Below, piece after piece: positions 22,870-31,522 of a DNA stretch of 56,213 nucleotides. Both the position numbers and the translations under genes were made by a program. The number at the start of each line of letters is the position of its first letter. The first letter of the stretch is position 1. The stretch is taken from positions 1-56,213 of the forward strand of contig CAYTSD010000005.1 in the NCBI GenBank assembly GCA_964440495.1, read 5' to 3'. Source of the DNA: Benthortus sp964440495. GTDB lineage: Archaea; Thermoproteota; Nitrososphaeria_A; Caldarchaeales; Wolframiiraptoraceae. The notes beneath the pieces were generated by a model, which saw only the letters and a list, made by a program, of their open reading frames with translations, had not been told where the DNA came from and ran no database searches.

Positions 22870-23136
22870 CTAATCCATGAGGCCGAGAGTCTTCTTGATG
22901 TAAAGAATGACGCAGCCCCTGTTCTCTAAGAGATGAATCACGGCGACCGGCACTAAGAGTAGGGAGACATAGGTATGTATATCTATCCAAGACCCCTTCG
23001 TTAAGCCGAGTAGAGGTATTCTCCCAGCTCGAGGACCATGCGGCCAGAAGAAGAGGAGAAGCCCCGTAACCAGAGAGGCCAGGCTCAGAGCCACCATTAA
23101 GTAAAAGAGTATTATGCGGGCTGTAAACCTACCCAT
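22870..23136 (-). CDS. Small membrane protein, DUF4405/cytochrome b-like
   Basis: An 88-residue protein with two transmembrane helices (about residues 7-31 and 51-70). Histidines H54 (IDIHTY) and H68 (AVIHLL) sit at one helix 14 residues apart, the pattern of the DUF4405/cytochrome b561-like families where they ligate haem; another His is at 33. A membrane redox role is an inference. It is upstream of speD on the same strand but separated by a likely promoter. Its upstream region runs into the assembly gap's left repeat. Confidence 0.6.
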   Translation of the reverse strand: MGRFTARIILFYLMVALSLASLVTGLLLFFWPHGPRAGRIPLLGLTKGSWIDIHTYVSLLLVPVAVIHLLENRGCVILYIKKTLGLMD

Positions 23137-23157
23137 ACTTTACCGATAAAAGGTTCT

Positions 23158-23212
23158 CTATAAGTAGGTTTACTCTAATGGGGCTTCTATCTCGATTGCT
23201 TCATACATCTTT
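23158..23212. repeat. 55-nt sequence duplicated across the assembly gap, left copy
   Basis: Exactly identical to 23313-23367. It carries the last codons of the antiporter gene, whose intact copy lies right of the gap. Best read as a contig-end overlap, not a biological repeat. Confidence 0.9.
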
Positions 23213-23312
23213 NNNNNNNNNNNNNNNNNNNNNNNNNNNNNNNNNNNNNNNNNNNNNNNNNNNNNNNNNNNNNNNNNNNNNNNNNNNNNNNNNNNNNNNN
23301 NNNNNNNNNNNN
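23213..23312. other. Assembly gap (100 N)
   Basis: A run of exactly 100 N joining two contigs. Since both flanks carry the same 55 nt abutting the N run, the true distance is probably zero, with the contigs overlapping by 55 nt. Confidence 0.97.
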
Positions 23313-23367
23313 CTATAAGTAGGTTTACTCTAATGGGGCTTCTATCTCGATTGCTTCATACATCTTT
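23313..23367. repeat. 55-nt sequence duplicated across the assembly gap, right copy
   Basis: Identical to 23158-23212. This copy is the genuine 3' end of the antiporter gene (stop at 23325-23327). Confidence 0.9.
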
Positions 23368-24560
23368 GCTAGAATTAGTGGAGCTATTATCGATGTCAGG
23401 ATAACCATGCCTGTGATCTCGAGATAAAGTGTGTCCGATATGAATGCTTTGCTGAGCCCTAGGGCTGCGACAACTATCCCTATTTCTCCTCTAGGAATTC
23501 TCCCAATCCCTACCCTCACACTCTTCGTAGCATTCCTAAACTTTGGCAAGGAGAAGAGGAAACCTGGGCCAAGTTTTGTAATGAACGCTATCCCCGTCAT
23601 GATAAGTATTCCTATCAGTGTTGCGGTATCTAGGAATGTGAGTATGTTTATCTGGGCTCCCATCACGGCGAAGAATATGGGGCTGAATATCTGGTTTATG
23701 TGGCGTATGAAGTCTTTAACCCTTACAAGAGCTTTTGATTCTGCGACAGCCATCCCAGCGGCGTAGGAGCCGATTATAGGTGAGAGCCCTATACCTCCTG
23801 CGACTGCGGCCATGAGAAACGCTGATGCAATAGCTACAGCTTCAACCATTCCTTCAGCTCTAATCACTGTAACCTGATTTATTATACGTGGAATAACGTA
23901 GATTCCGATAATTAGGAGAATAAACCAGATAACGAAGAAGGATATGGAGGTTCTTATAGCCGTGAATAGGTCGAATCCTCCGCCTTCGACAGCGATAGAG
24001 GAGATAACCGCCAACGTAATTATTCCAAGTATGTCATCGATTACAGCTGAATTCGCTACAAGTAGTCCCTCATCGGTCTTCAGCGCTCCAAAATCCTCTA
24101 GAAATTTTATCGGTATAGCTGTACTAGTAACAAGCAGCGCTGTTGATATGAATAGAGTCGCGGTATGCGGGTACCCGAGAAAATTATAGATATAATATCC
24201 CGTAATGAAGGGTAGTGTTGTTCCTGTGAAGGAGACTATGAAGGCCCATGGCCCAGCCTTTCTAATACTTGCAACACCCATTTCTAGCCCCGCTGCGAAG
24301 AGTATCATAATTACTCCGATTTCGGCGAAGGCTTCAACATAATCATTCAAGACTACTAGGGGTTCATTGAATATGAGTATTCCTGAGCCGAGGGCGTAGG
24401 GGCTGAAGATCATTCCCGCTACTAGTTCTCCTATTAGTGGAGGAAGTTTGAAGCCTGAGAATATTCCGCTGAAGAGTTTTGCGAAGAATACTAGAACCCC
24501 TATTGTGACTATCGCTCTGAGAAGGGGGTCCATGGCGCTCACAGCAGCTGCTTCGACCAT
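23325..24560 (-). CDS. Cation:proton antiporter (CPA2 / NapA-KefB type)
   Basis: A 411-residue integral membrane protein with about 12 hydrophobic helices, exchanging Na+ or K+ for H+. The family core motif SAVIDDILGI, with the paired Asp residues that bind the cation, is near residue 168. PPLIGELVAGMIFSP at the N-terminal side and SPIIGSYAAGMAVAE later are also typical. No C-terminal RCK/TrkA-N domain, so it is the short NapA-like form. ATG at 24560 has an A/T-rich promoter 25-35 nt upstream, shared with the divergent HAD gene. The last 43 nt lie in the duplicated assembly overlap. Confidence 0.92.
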   Translation of the reverse strand: MVEAAAVSAMDPLLRAIVTIGVLVFFAKLFSGIFSGFKLPPLIGELVAGMIFSPYALGSGILIFNEPLVVLNDYVEAFAEIGVIMILFAAGLEMGVASIRKAGPWAFIVSFTGTTLPFITGYYIYNFLGYPHTATLFISTALLVTSTAIPIKFLEDFGALKTDEGLLVANSAVIDDILGIITLAVISSIAVEGGGFDLFTAIRTSISFFVIWFILLIIGIYVIPRIINQVTVIRAEGMVEAVAIASAFLMAAVAGGIGLSPIIGSYAAGMAVAESKALVRVKDFIRHINQIFSPIFFAVMGAQINILTFLDTATLIGILIMTGIAFITKLGPGFLFSLPKFRNATKSVRVGIGRIPRGEIGIVVAALGLSKAFISDTLYLEITGMVILTSIIAPLILAKMYEAIEIEAPLE

Positions 24561-24580
24561 GCTCTATACCTAGTCTCATA

Positions 24581-24596
24581 AAATTATTTTAAAAGG
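24581..24596. promoter_or_regulatory. Shared TATA region between antiporter and HAD genes
   Basis: AAATTATTTTAAAAGG lies 21-36 nt upstream of the antiporter ATG (minus) and 34-49 nt upstream of the HAD ATG at 24630 (plus). It can hold a box A for each direction. Confidence 0.5.
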
Positions 24597-24629
24597 ATTG
24601 TGTCGAGTTTTCTGGAAAAGGTTTCGGGA

Positions 24630-25286
24630 ATGTATCGTTGGAGTAGGTTGAGGGCGGTGGTGTTTGACGTTGACGGCACACTCTATCGCTCCAACAGCTA
24701 TGTCAGACATCTGAGGAAAACCATGATCGAGGTTTTAGCGCATCTTCTTGGAACAAGCTTCGAGGACGCATATCACAGGCTCCGAGAAGTTAAGGCAAAG
24801 GTGAGGACGTTCAGCTTAAGCGTGGAGGTTTTGGGAATCGATAGAGGAACTTTCTACAATCTTGTTGCAGAGAGGGTTGAGGCCTGTAGATATATTCCGA
24901 GGAGACCTGAGCTGAAATCCATGCTTGGAGAGCTGCGTGCACTTGGGCTTAGGATAGGATGTCACACGAACTCTGGTAGAAGGCTTGCTGAGAAGGTTTT
25001 GAGCTGTCTTGGACTTGGGTTAAGAGACTTCGATGTGTGTGTTACGAGTGAGGACGCTGACCCAAAGCCTCTTGAGGGAGGCTACCTACTCTTCCTTAGG
25101 AGGCTTGGCCTAAGCGCTGGCGAGGTTCTCTACGTGGGTGACAGGTGGAGGGTCGAGGTTGAGCCTGCTAAGAGGCTTGGGATGCTGACAGCCTTGGTCT
25201 CGCCCAAGCCTCGCGGAGAACCCGACCTTTATCTAAGAGACATTGTAGAGCTTCCGGAAATCCTAAGAAAGCTCCTAGGCAGATAG
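24630..25286 (+). CDS. HAD-superfamily hydrolase (phosphoglycolate phosphatase-like)
   Basis: About 218 residues. HAD motif I is VFDVDGTLYRS near residue 12, motif II the HTNSGR block, motif III the lysine in DPKPLEGG, and motif IV YVGDRWRVEVEPAKRLGM; a helical cap lies between motifs I and II. It should hydrolyse a small phosphorylated metabolite, identity unknown. ATG 24630 is preferred to GTG 24600 because the latter lies only 4 nt after the TATA region, before any plausible transcription start. Its end overlaps the convergent rli1 gene by 12 nt. Confidence 0.85.
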   Translation: MYRWSRLRAVVFDVDGTLYRSNSYVRHLRKTMIEVLAHLLGTSFEDAYHRLREVKAKVRTFSLSVEVLGIDRGTFYNLVAERVEACRYIPRRPELKSMLGELRALGLRIGCHTNSGRRLAEKVLSCLGLGLRDFDVCVTSEDADPKPLEGGYLLFLRRLGLSAGEVLYVGDRWRVEVEPAKRLGMLTALVSPKPRGEPDLYLRDIVELPEILRKLLGR

Positions 25287-27065
25287 ATAATAGTATTCTC
25301 CAGCCTGCTTCTGAAGCTTATCCAGCTGCGAGCCAGGCTTGTTCGCCCTAGGCCTACCAGTCTCGGGGTCACGTCTAAAGGTTACACCCATATCTTTCAA
25401 GAACATGTTGAATCCGCTTCTTAGGTCTGTTGGTGGATGGGCAACCCCATGTCTTCCAGGTTCGCCTGAGAATACCATGAGCCTCGTTGAAGCGAAGTCT
25501 AAGACCATTAGGTCGTGGTCAACTAGGAATGTGTACGCCCTCCTATCCTGCGTCACACGCTTAATCACCTTCGTCATCATATATCTCTCCTCCACATCCA
25601 GATATGCGCTAGGCTCATCTAGGAGATAGAGTTCAGCGTCCCTCGACAATGCTTCGGCTACAGCAACCTTCTGTAACTCACCTCCACTAAGCTCGGTCAA
25701 GTTTCTATCCATGAGTCTGTCGAGGCCGAGGGGCTCGATAAGCTCTCCGCGGTAGATATCTGAGTCGAATTTCTTCCCAGCAGCCTCCCTCAAGACTTGC
25801 TCAACTAAGGCGTCCCTAGGCTCAGGGTACTGGGGCTTATAGCTCATCGACTTGAAGTAGAGCTCGTATCCCTCGTCGCTCTTCTCGACTCCAGCGAGAA
25901 GCCTTATGAAGGTCGTCTTCCCAATCCCGTTTGGCCCAACAATACCCATCACTTCTCCCTGCCAAGCCCTTCCAGCCTCAACCTCAAGCCTGAACCCTTC
26001 ATAGCTCTTCGTCATCTGAGGCCACTCTAATGGAGCGCCGCTCTCCTGCTCCTCAACCGAGGATGGAGGCCTAACCTGAAACGTTATTCTCTCCGTTCTA
26101 AACCTCAGGTTTTCCGACGGAATATATCCTTGGAGGAATATGTTTATTCCTTCACGGACTCCGAAGGGGCCTGAGACAACTCCATAGACCCCTGGCCTCC
26201 CATAGAAGACGAATATTCTGTCGGAGAGGTAGTCGAGGACTGCGAGGTCGTGGTCGCATACCATTATCCTAATGTTTTCTCCCATCAGTGACCGTATCGC
26301 TGAAGCTGCTCTAAACCTCTGCCTAATGTCTAGGAAGCTTGAAGGCTCGTCTATTAGGAAGGTGTTTGCGTTACGTGCTAGGCATGCGGCCAAGGCTAAG
26401 CGTTGAAGCTCTCCCCCGCTTAGAACGTCGACATCCCTGTCGAGGAGATGGGAAAGCTCAAACAGCTCAACAACCCTCTTAAATTTTTCAGGGGAGGCAA
26501 TGCGTGAGAGAATCTCTCCAACCTTTCCTTTAACAACTCTAGGAATTTTATCTATGTATTGGGGCTTGTAGCTTATCCTGAGCCTGCCTTCAGCGAGGCT
26601 TGTCAAGTATTCTTGGAGAAGTGAGCCTCTGAAGAATCTGGCAACATCTTCGAGCCTCGGCTCCTCCTCAAGCTTCCCGAGATTCGGTTTAAGCTGTCCG
26701 GCTAGAATCTGTATGGCGGTCGTCTTCCCAATCCCATTCTTACCGATGACGCCTGTAACAGTATTTGCCTCTATGTAGGGAAGCCTGTAGAGTCTGAAGG
26801 CGTTTACACCATACTGGTGAACCAAATCTCTTTCAAGCTCTTGGGGGAGATTGACTATGGTTATCGCCTTGAAGGGGCATTTAGCTGCGCAGATACCGCA
26901 TCCTATACAGAGAGCCTCAACTATAACAGGATAACCCTCTTCACCCATCCTTATCGCTTCAATACCATTCCTAACAGGTGGACAAAACCTTATACAGGGC
27001 TGGCTACCACACTTCCGTGGGTCACATTTCTCTCTATCGAGAACAGCTACCCTAAGCGTCGGCAA
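25275..27065 (-). CDS. rli1: Ribosome-recycling ATPase ABCE1/Rli1
   Basis: Splits ribosomes after termination, with aRF1 or Pelota. The 596-residue protein has the N-terminal [4Fe-4S] pair (CDPRKCGSQPCIRFCPP and CIGCGICAAKCPF) followed by two ABC ATPase domains: Walker A GKNGIGKTTA and signature LSGGELQRLALAA in the first, GPNGIGKTTF and LSGGELQKVAVAE in the second, each with a Walker B LIDEPSS or LLDEPSA. This architecture is unique to ABCE1 and universal in archaea and eukaryotes, so it confirms the domain of life. ATG at 27065. Confidence 0.97.
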   Translation of the reverse strand: MPTLRVAVLDREKCDPRKCGSQPCIRFCPPVRNGIEAIRMGEEGYPVIVEALCIGCGICAAKCPFKAITIVNLPQELERDLVHQYGVNAFRLYRLPYIEANTVTGVIGKNGIGKTTAIQILAGQLKPNLGKLEEEPRLEDVARFFRGSLLQEYLTSLAEGRLRISYKPQYIDKIPRVVKGKVGEILSRIASPEKFKRVVELFELSHLLDRDVDVLSGGELQRLALAACLARNANTFLIDEPSSFLDIRQRFRAASAIRSLMGENIRIMVCDHDLAVLDYLSDRIFVFYGRPGVYGVVSGPFGVREGINIFLQGYIPSENLRFRTERITFQVRPPSSVEEQESGAPLEWPQMTKSYEGFRLEVEAGRAWQGEVMGIVGPNGIGKTTFIRLLAGVEKSDEGYELYFKSMSYKPQYPEPRDALVEQVLREAAGKKFDSDIYRGELIEPLGLDRLMDRNLTELSGGELQKVAVAEALSRDAELYLLDEPSAYLDVEERYMMTKVIKRVTQDRRAYTFLVDHDLMVLDFASTRLMVFSGEPGRHGVAHPPTDLRSGFNMFLKDMGVTFRRDPETGRPRANKPGSQLDKLQKQAGEYYYLSA

Positions 27066-27130
27066 CTTTCTCCACCCTTTACCTCAGATTATAGGTTTCC
27101 ATCCGAGGGTTACACGGCGCCCTAATATAG

Positions 27131-28495
27131 TTAAGCGTTCCTAAATCTTTCTATGTTCATTTTTATTAGATTTTCTGCCTCCTCAACAATCTTCCTTAGC
27201 CTTTCCTCGGTCTTCGCTTCAGCAGCCATCTTTACTTGAGGCATAGTGTTTGAGGGTCTTACAAGAACCCATCCATCCTCAAAGTATACCTTGACTCCAT
27301 CAATCTTGTTCACCCTTAGTCCTAGAGATTCATAATGCTTTGCAATCTCGTTTACAACCTTCTCCTTCAATTCATCTGGGCAGTCGAATGTTATTATCGG
27401 CGTTGAAGGGTATCTCGGAATCTCCTCGACGAGTTCTGAGATTTTTCTCCCACTTTTAGAGAGTATCTCAGCCATCTTCAACGCCGCATAGATTGCGTCA
27501 TCGAATCCATAGATTTCTGGGAAGTATAGGTGGTTGCTCTTTTCCCCTCCAATCACCGCCCCAGTCTCTCTCATAGCATTCAGTATGAACGCTCTCCCAA
27601 CCCTCATCTCAACAGGCTCAAACCCCTCCTTAATGATGATCTCTCTCAAGGCTGAGCTACAGTTAACGTCGTAGATTACCTTCCCCTTTTTATCCAGAAA
27701 CTTTATGTATATTGCGAGGGCTGTGTCGCCTGTTATCAATCTACCCTTATCATCGACGAATACTACTCTGTCACCGTCTCCGTCGAATCCTGCTCCGAGG
27801 TCTGCTCCAACATCTACTACGAATCTCTGTAGAGGCTTCAAGGTCTCTTCATTCGGCTCCGGGAGATGGCCGGGGAAGGAGCCGTCTGGAACCTCGTTTA
27901 TCGCCTTGACATCTAAGCCAAGTGTTTCAGCTATCTTCGGGAACACTACGGCTACGGCTCCATTCGAGTAATCTACCGCGAGCCTAAGCCCCGGCTTCAC
28001 CTTAATCCTTGAGGTAACGAACTCTATGTATGGCTTAACTATGTCTATCTTGCTCACACTTCCCTTTCTAGCTCCCTCTTTCCCACCATTCTCCAAGACA
28101 AGTCTCTTTAATTCCTCCATTCCAGCTCCCTCGGAGACTGTTTCTCCCCCATGTCTGACGAGTTTAAACCCGTTCCATTCAGGCGGGTTATGGCTTGCGG
28201 TCACCTGTATTCCCCCATCGAGGTTTAGGTGAACTATCGAGAAATAGAGCATAGGCGTCGTTACTATTCCAGCTGACAGCACATCGCATCCAGCCTCCGA
28301 GAGTCCCTCGATAACCGCGTTGGCTAAGGCTTCCCCGCTAAGTCTAACATCCCTTCCAACAATAACTCTCCCACGGTTTCCAATCATCGTCCCAAAGGCT
28401 TTCCCGACGGCTTTAGCAAGCTCCTCCGTCAAGTCTTTCCCATAGATGCCTCGAATATCGTAGGCTCTGAAGACATGTTCAGGAAACTTCGTCAT
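27131..28495 (-). CDS. manB: Phosphomannomutase/phosphoglucomutase family protein
   Basis: An alpha-D-phosphohexomutase of 454 residues in the usual four domains. The phosphoserine S101 is in VTASHNPPEWNG, the metal-binding loop in GDGDRVVFVD, the sugar-binding GGEKSNH and the phosphate-binding RPSNTMPQVK. It interconverts hexose 1- and 6-phosphates for sugar nucleotide synthesis; archaeal members often accept both glucose and mannose forms, and a GlmM-like role is also possible. ATG at 28495, divergent from the RNase J-like gene. Confidence 0.88.
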   Translation of the reverse strand: MTKFPEHVFRAYDIRGIYGKDLTEELAKAVGKAFGTMIGNRGRVIVGRDVRLSGEALANAVIEGLSEAGCDVLSAGIVTTPMLYFSIVHLNLDGGIQVTASHNPPEWNGFKLVRHGGETVSEGAGMEELKRLVLENGGKEGARKGSVSKIDIVKPYIEFVTSRIKVKPGLRLAVDYSNGAVAVVFPKIAETLGLDVKAINEVPDGSFPGHLPEPNEETLKPLQRFVVDVGADLGAGFDGDGDRVVFVDDKGRLITGDTALAIYIKFLDKKGKVIYDVNCSSALREIIIKEGFEPVEMRVGRAFILNAMRETGAVIGGEKSNHLYFPEIYGFDDAIYAALKMAEILSKSGRKISELVEEIPRYPSTPIITFDCPDELKEKVVNEIAKHYESLGLRVNKIDGVKVYFEDGWVLVRPSNTMPQVKMAAEAKTEERLRKIVEEAENLIKMNIERFRNA

Positions 28496-28526
28496 ACTTG
28501 TTCGTGTGAATCTTAGGGTGTATGAG

Positions 28527-28533
28527 ATTTAAC
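28527..28533 (+). promoter_or_regulatory. TATA box of the RNase J-like gene
   Basis: GATTTAAC centred at 28530 lies 25 nt before ATG 28555. This supports a leaderless start there rather than at ATG 28522, which overlaps the box. Confidence 0.5.
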
Positions 28534-28554
28534 TATTTGCCTGTCTATAATCTA

Positions 28555-30006
28555 ATGGAGAGTTTGAGGCTGAGGTTCTTCGGCGGGGTTGATGAGATAG
28601 GCGGTAACAAGATTCTCCTAGAGTCAGGTGAAGGCAGAGTCTTCCTAGACTTCGGCGTAAGCTTCAACCTTAAACGTAGATTCTTCGGAGGATACCTAAA
28701 GCCACGTACAGTAAATCTTCTCTACTCCTATATTCTCACGGGATTGATCCCGAGAATAAGGGGAATCTATAGAGAGGATCTCCTGAAGCTTGATAGTAAT
28801 GCTTCCCGTCTTCTTGAGGGTGGTGAGGAGATTGAGGTTGATGGATGCGTGATAAGCCACGCTCACCTCGACCACTATGGCCATCTCTCACTCCTATCCC
28901 CGGAGATTAAAGTCTATGTGGGTGCGACAACCCTGCTCTTAATGAGGCATAGGGAGCTGACGAGAAGTGCTAGGGGGGTTGAGTCGCAGACAACCTACTA
29001 CAAGGACGCTGAAGATGGGGAGAAACGTGAGAGGGAGATAAGGGTCTTCAGGACGGGCGACGTATTCGAGGCTGGAGGAGTAAGGTTCAGGCCAATCCAC
29101 ATAGACCACTCTATCCCAGCGGCATACGGATTTGTAGCTGAGACGCCTGAGGGAGTGGTGGCCTATACAGGGGACTTCAGAATGCATGGCCCTAAAGCAT
29201 TTTTCACCTACGACTTCATCGAGGCTGCTCGCGGAGCTGACCTACTTCTCATAGAGGCCACCCGTATAGATGAAGAGAGGAAGGTTACCGAGAGCATGGT
29301 TGCTGAAGAGCTTTCAAGATGGGTTAGCGGGGCTGAGGGGAGGCTCGTCGCCGTACTGATGTCCGAGATGGACTTCGATAGACTAAACTCTGTCATCAAA
29401 GCCGCTGAAAACAGTGGGCGGACACTAATCCTATCAGCCAGACTCATGGAGATGCTTCAACTCTTGAGGAAAAGTGCAGCCAACATCCAGGTACCTGACC
29501 TAGGTGATGCAGCGGTTTATCTTGAGAGGAGGGGTAGTGGAAGCTACGACCTTGAGAAGGACTATAAGGGATGGATGCTGAAGGCTCTCACACGCTTCCA
29601 GGATATGGGGATAAGCTTAATCAAAGGCCATGAGATATCCAAGAATCAGGGAAGGTATCTTCTAATCTTCACGAAGCCCGAATCAATCCTCGAGCTAACC
29701 GAGATCAACCCTCTCCCAGGCTCGCTCCTAATCCTATCTACAAGTGAGCCGCATAACGAGGAGCAGGAGATTGAGAGGGAGAAGCTTCTCAAATGGGCAA
29801 GCCTCTTCGGGATGGATGTGAGGAGCAGCCACGCCTCAGGCCATGCGGAGAGAGATTCAATAATAAGACTCGTCAGAGAGATTGGCCCGAGATACGTTAT
29901 ACCGATACACACCGAAGCCTCGGAGACTTTCAACAAACTTGTCCAGAGAAGCGTTCCCGGGGTTAAGCCTCTCACACCCTTCAGAGGAATGACGGAGATA
30001 CCGTAG
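28555..30006 (+). CDS. Metallo-beta-lactamase fold hydrolase, RNase J-like
   Basis: About 483 residues. The zinc-site motif SHAHLDHYG follows a GGVDEIGGNKILLE start typical of the RNase J/beta-CASP group; further ligands are in IHIDHSIPAAYGF and YTGDFRMHG, and the C-terminal SSHASGHAER and YVIPIHTEA are beta-CASP motifs. A role in RNA 5'-end processing or decay is therefore likely, but an insertion between the first strands (residues ~45-90, PRTVNLLYSYILTG) differs from canonical RNase J, so it could be a divergent paralogue. Start at 28555 is set by promoter spacing. Confidence 0.82.
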   Translation: MESLRLRFFGGVDEIGGNKILLESGEGRVFLDFGVSFNLKRRFFGGYLKPRTVNLLYSYILTGLIPRIRGIYREDLLKLDSNASRLLEGGEEIEVDGCVISHAHLDHYGHLSLLSPEIKVYVGATTLLLMRHRELTRSARGVESQTTYYKDAEDGEKREREIRVFRTGDVFEAGGVRFRPIHIDHSIPAAYGFVAETPEGVVAYTGDFRMHGPKAFFTYDFIEAARGADLLLIEATRIDEERKVTESMVAEELSRWVSGAEGRLVAVLMSEMDFDRLNSVIKAAENSGRTLILSARLMEMLQLLRKSAANIQVPDLGDAAVYLERRGSGSYDLEKDYKGWMLKALTRFQDMGISLIKGHEISKNQGRYLLIFTKPESILELTEINPLPGSLLILSTSEPHNEEQEIEREKLLKWASLFGMDVRSSHASGHAERDSIIRLVREIGPRYVIPIHTEASETFNKLVQRSVPGVKPLTPFRGMTEIP

Positions 30007-30102
30007 AGGAATATCTGAGTATTATACCTATAGGTTTCTCCGAAACTCTTTCTGGAAAAGGCTAAATTACTGTGTTACAAGACTTTATACGAGTGAAAAG
30101 GA

Positions 30103-30279
30103 ATGGCTAGGGAGAGAATAATTGTAGAGTCAAAGGTTAGAGAGATACTGCCGCAAGGTATGAGGCTTGCATCCGACGCCCTTGAGGGACTCGACGCAGT
30201 TGTAAGAGAAATAGTTAAGAAGGCTGTCCAAAGATGCCAGGCGAATGGGAGAAAGACTATAATTAAGGAGGACTTCTAA
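30103..30279 (+). CDS. DUF1931-like minimal histone-fold protein
   Basis: A 58-residue protein. The layout RIIVESKVREIL, then MRLASDALEGLDAVVREIVKKAV, then ANGRKTIIKEDF matches the DUF1931 family and the first two thirds of a histone fold (short helix, long central helix, strand with GRKT followed by an acidic cap); the last helix of canonical archaeal histones is missing. It probably binds DNA or a histone-fold partner. ATG 30103 is preceded by AAAGGA and, ~35 nt upstream, by a CTAAATTAC box. It converges with fbp; the 18-nt spacer is pyrimidine-rich. Confidence 0.75.
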   Translation: MARERIIVESKVREILPQGMRLASDALEGLDAVVREIVKKAVQRCQANGRKTIIKEDF

Positions 30280-30297
30280 ATTCCTCCTCTCTTCTTA

Positions 30298-31422
30298 TTA
30301 TTTCTCCGCAGGCTTGAACCTACTCTTAAGCCTCTCAAGTATCGCTGGGAGAGTAGTGTACTCCATCTCCGACGGCTCAAGTCTGGCAGGCATTATCTCG
30401 CCCATGGTCCTCATATAGAACGCCACCTTGACAGCTATCTCTCTGGAGTAGTCCCATACAGGGTCGTCGAAGAGGTCGGAGGGCTCGACGCCGTCAACGC
30501 CTATAAGTCTTCCATCAGCAATCTGCCACCCCATAGCAATCACCCTGGGAGGCCCGTCAAAGTATCCTACCGCTGAATACTTCCTGAAGCTGACAGGCAT
30601 TAATGGACCGTTATGGCTTCCACGCATCCATCCAGCTACGAGGTGAGGCATGGCGAAGGCTGCGAGAACCTCTCCGAGAGCTGGGAACCCAGACTGACAC
30701 CTAACAATCAGGACAGGGTCATCCTTCCCAACATACTTCCCCGCGATGAATGAGAGCCTACTCGTCGACGCCGCTGCAGCAGGCTCATTATCCTTTGCGC
30801 GATAAATCTTTGAGACAGAGTATTTTCCAGGGGTTCCTAGGAGGCCGAGGATGTCGTAGGACTCCTCAGGCGTCTTGAGCCTCACAACCTCCCCACGCTC
30901 TAAGTCCATTATCTCGAAGATGAATCCCTCGTGTAGCGTTGGGTCTATCACGAGTCCAGCTGTGTTGAATGGGTCGGCGAACATCCTGTATAGCGGAAGA
31001 TTCCATGCACCTGGCTCAGTCTTATCAGCTGCAAAAACCACTATGGGGTCGGATCTACGTTCCTCGAACTCTATCTCCGCCACGCCTGGCCCCATCCCCC
31101 TAACGTTTCCGCTGAATGCATCTTTTAGGAGGTCTTGGCCTGCGCCATAGAGTTTAAGAGGCTTCGATATCTTCTCAGTAATCTCTTTGAAAACCTCCCA
31201 TGCAAGTCTATGTATCTCCTCATTGTTCTCTCCTCTATGATGGGTCATAACTAGACCTATATCATCTCCAACAGAGTAGACGTAGTGGCTCTTCAGGAGA
31301 CCTGTCTCCTCAGCCTCGACAAGCTTCTTCTTGGCATACTCAATCATCTTCGCGTGCGGTCTGTGGTGGCCTACAACGGAGCCTACATCAGCCTTAATTA
31401 CACTAACGGTTGTTCGAGTCAA
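30298..31422 (-). CDS. fbp: Bifunctional fructose-1,6-bisphosphate aldolase/phosphatase
   Basis: The ancestral archaeal gluconeogenic enzyme (FBPA/P, class V FBPase): it makes FBP from triose phosphates and dephosphorylates it to F6P in one active site. Of 374 residues, the N-terminal SVIKADVGSVVGHHRPH, the DDIGLVMTHHRGENN metal-binding block, AADKTEPGAWNLPLYRMF and MRGSHNGPLMPV are diagnostic. TTG at 31422 is the start: the frame is closed by TGA three codons upstream and GGTGA lies 6 nt before. With TIM and pyruvate kinase nearby it gives the core triose part of central metabolism. Confidence 0.96.
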   Translation of the reverse strand: MTRTTVSVIKADVGSVVGHHRPHAKMIEYAKKKLVEAEETGLLKSHYVYSVGDDIGLVMTHHRGENNEEIHRLAWEVFKEITEKISKPLKLYGAGQDLLKDAFSGNVRGMGPGVAEIEFEERRSDPIVVFAADKTEPGAWNLPLYRMFADPFNTAGLVIDPTLHEGFIFEIMDLERGEVVRLKTPEESYDILGLLGTPGKYSVSKIYRAKDNEPAAAASTSRLSFIAGKYVGKDDPVLIVRCQSGFPALGEVLAAFAMPHLVAGWMRGSHNGPLMPVSFRKYSAVGYFDGPPRVIAMGWQIADGRLIGVDGVEPSDLFDDPVWDYSREIAVKVAFYMRTMGEIMPARLEPSEMEYTTLPAILERLKSRFKPAEK

Positions 31423-31458
31423 TATCTTTCACCGAGACGTGATTTTTAAGCATAGGCT

Positions 31459-31472
31459 ATATATTTTATAAG
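31459..31472. promoter_or_regulatory. A/T-rich promoter between fbp and htpX
   Basis: TATATATTTTATAA can serve as box A toward htpX (ATG 31523, with GGGGGA at 31515-31520 as ribosome binding site after a leader of ~25 nt) and toward fbp (TTG 31422). Confidence 0.45.
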
Positions 31473-31522
31473 TACATAATGTTAATTAGTCCGAAGTATC
31501 TTACTTTTCTCAACGGGGGAAG

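Noticed and set aside
23158..23367. A true direct repeat or insertion-site duplication at 23.2 kb.
   Set aside because: The copies abut an N run exactly and are 55 nt long with no mismatches, as expected from a contig overlap.
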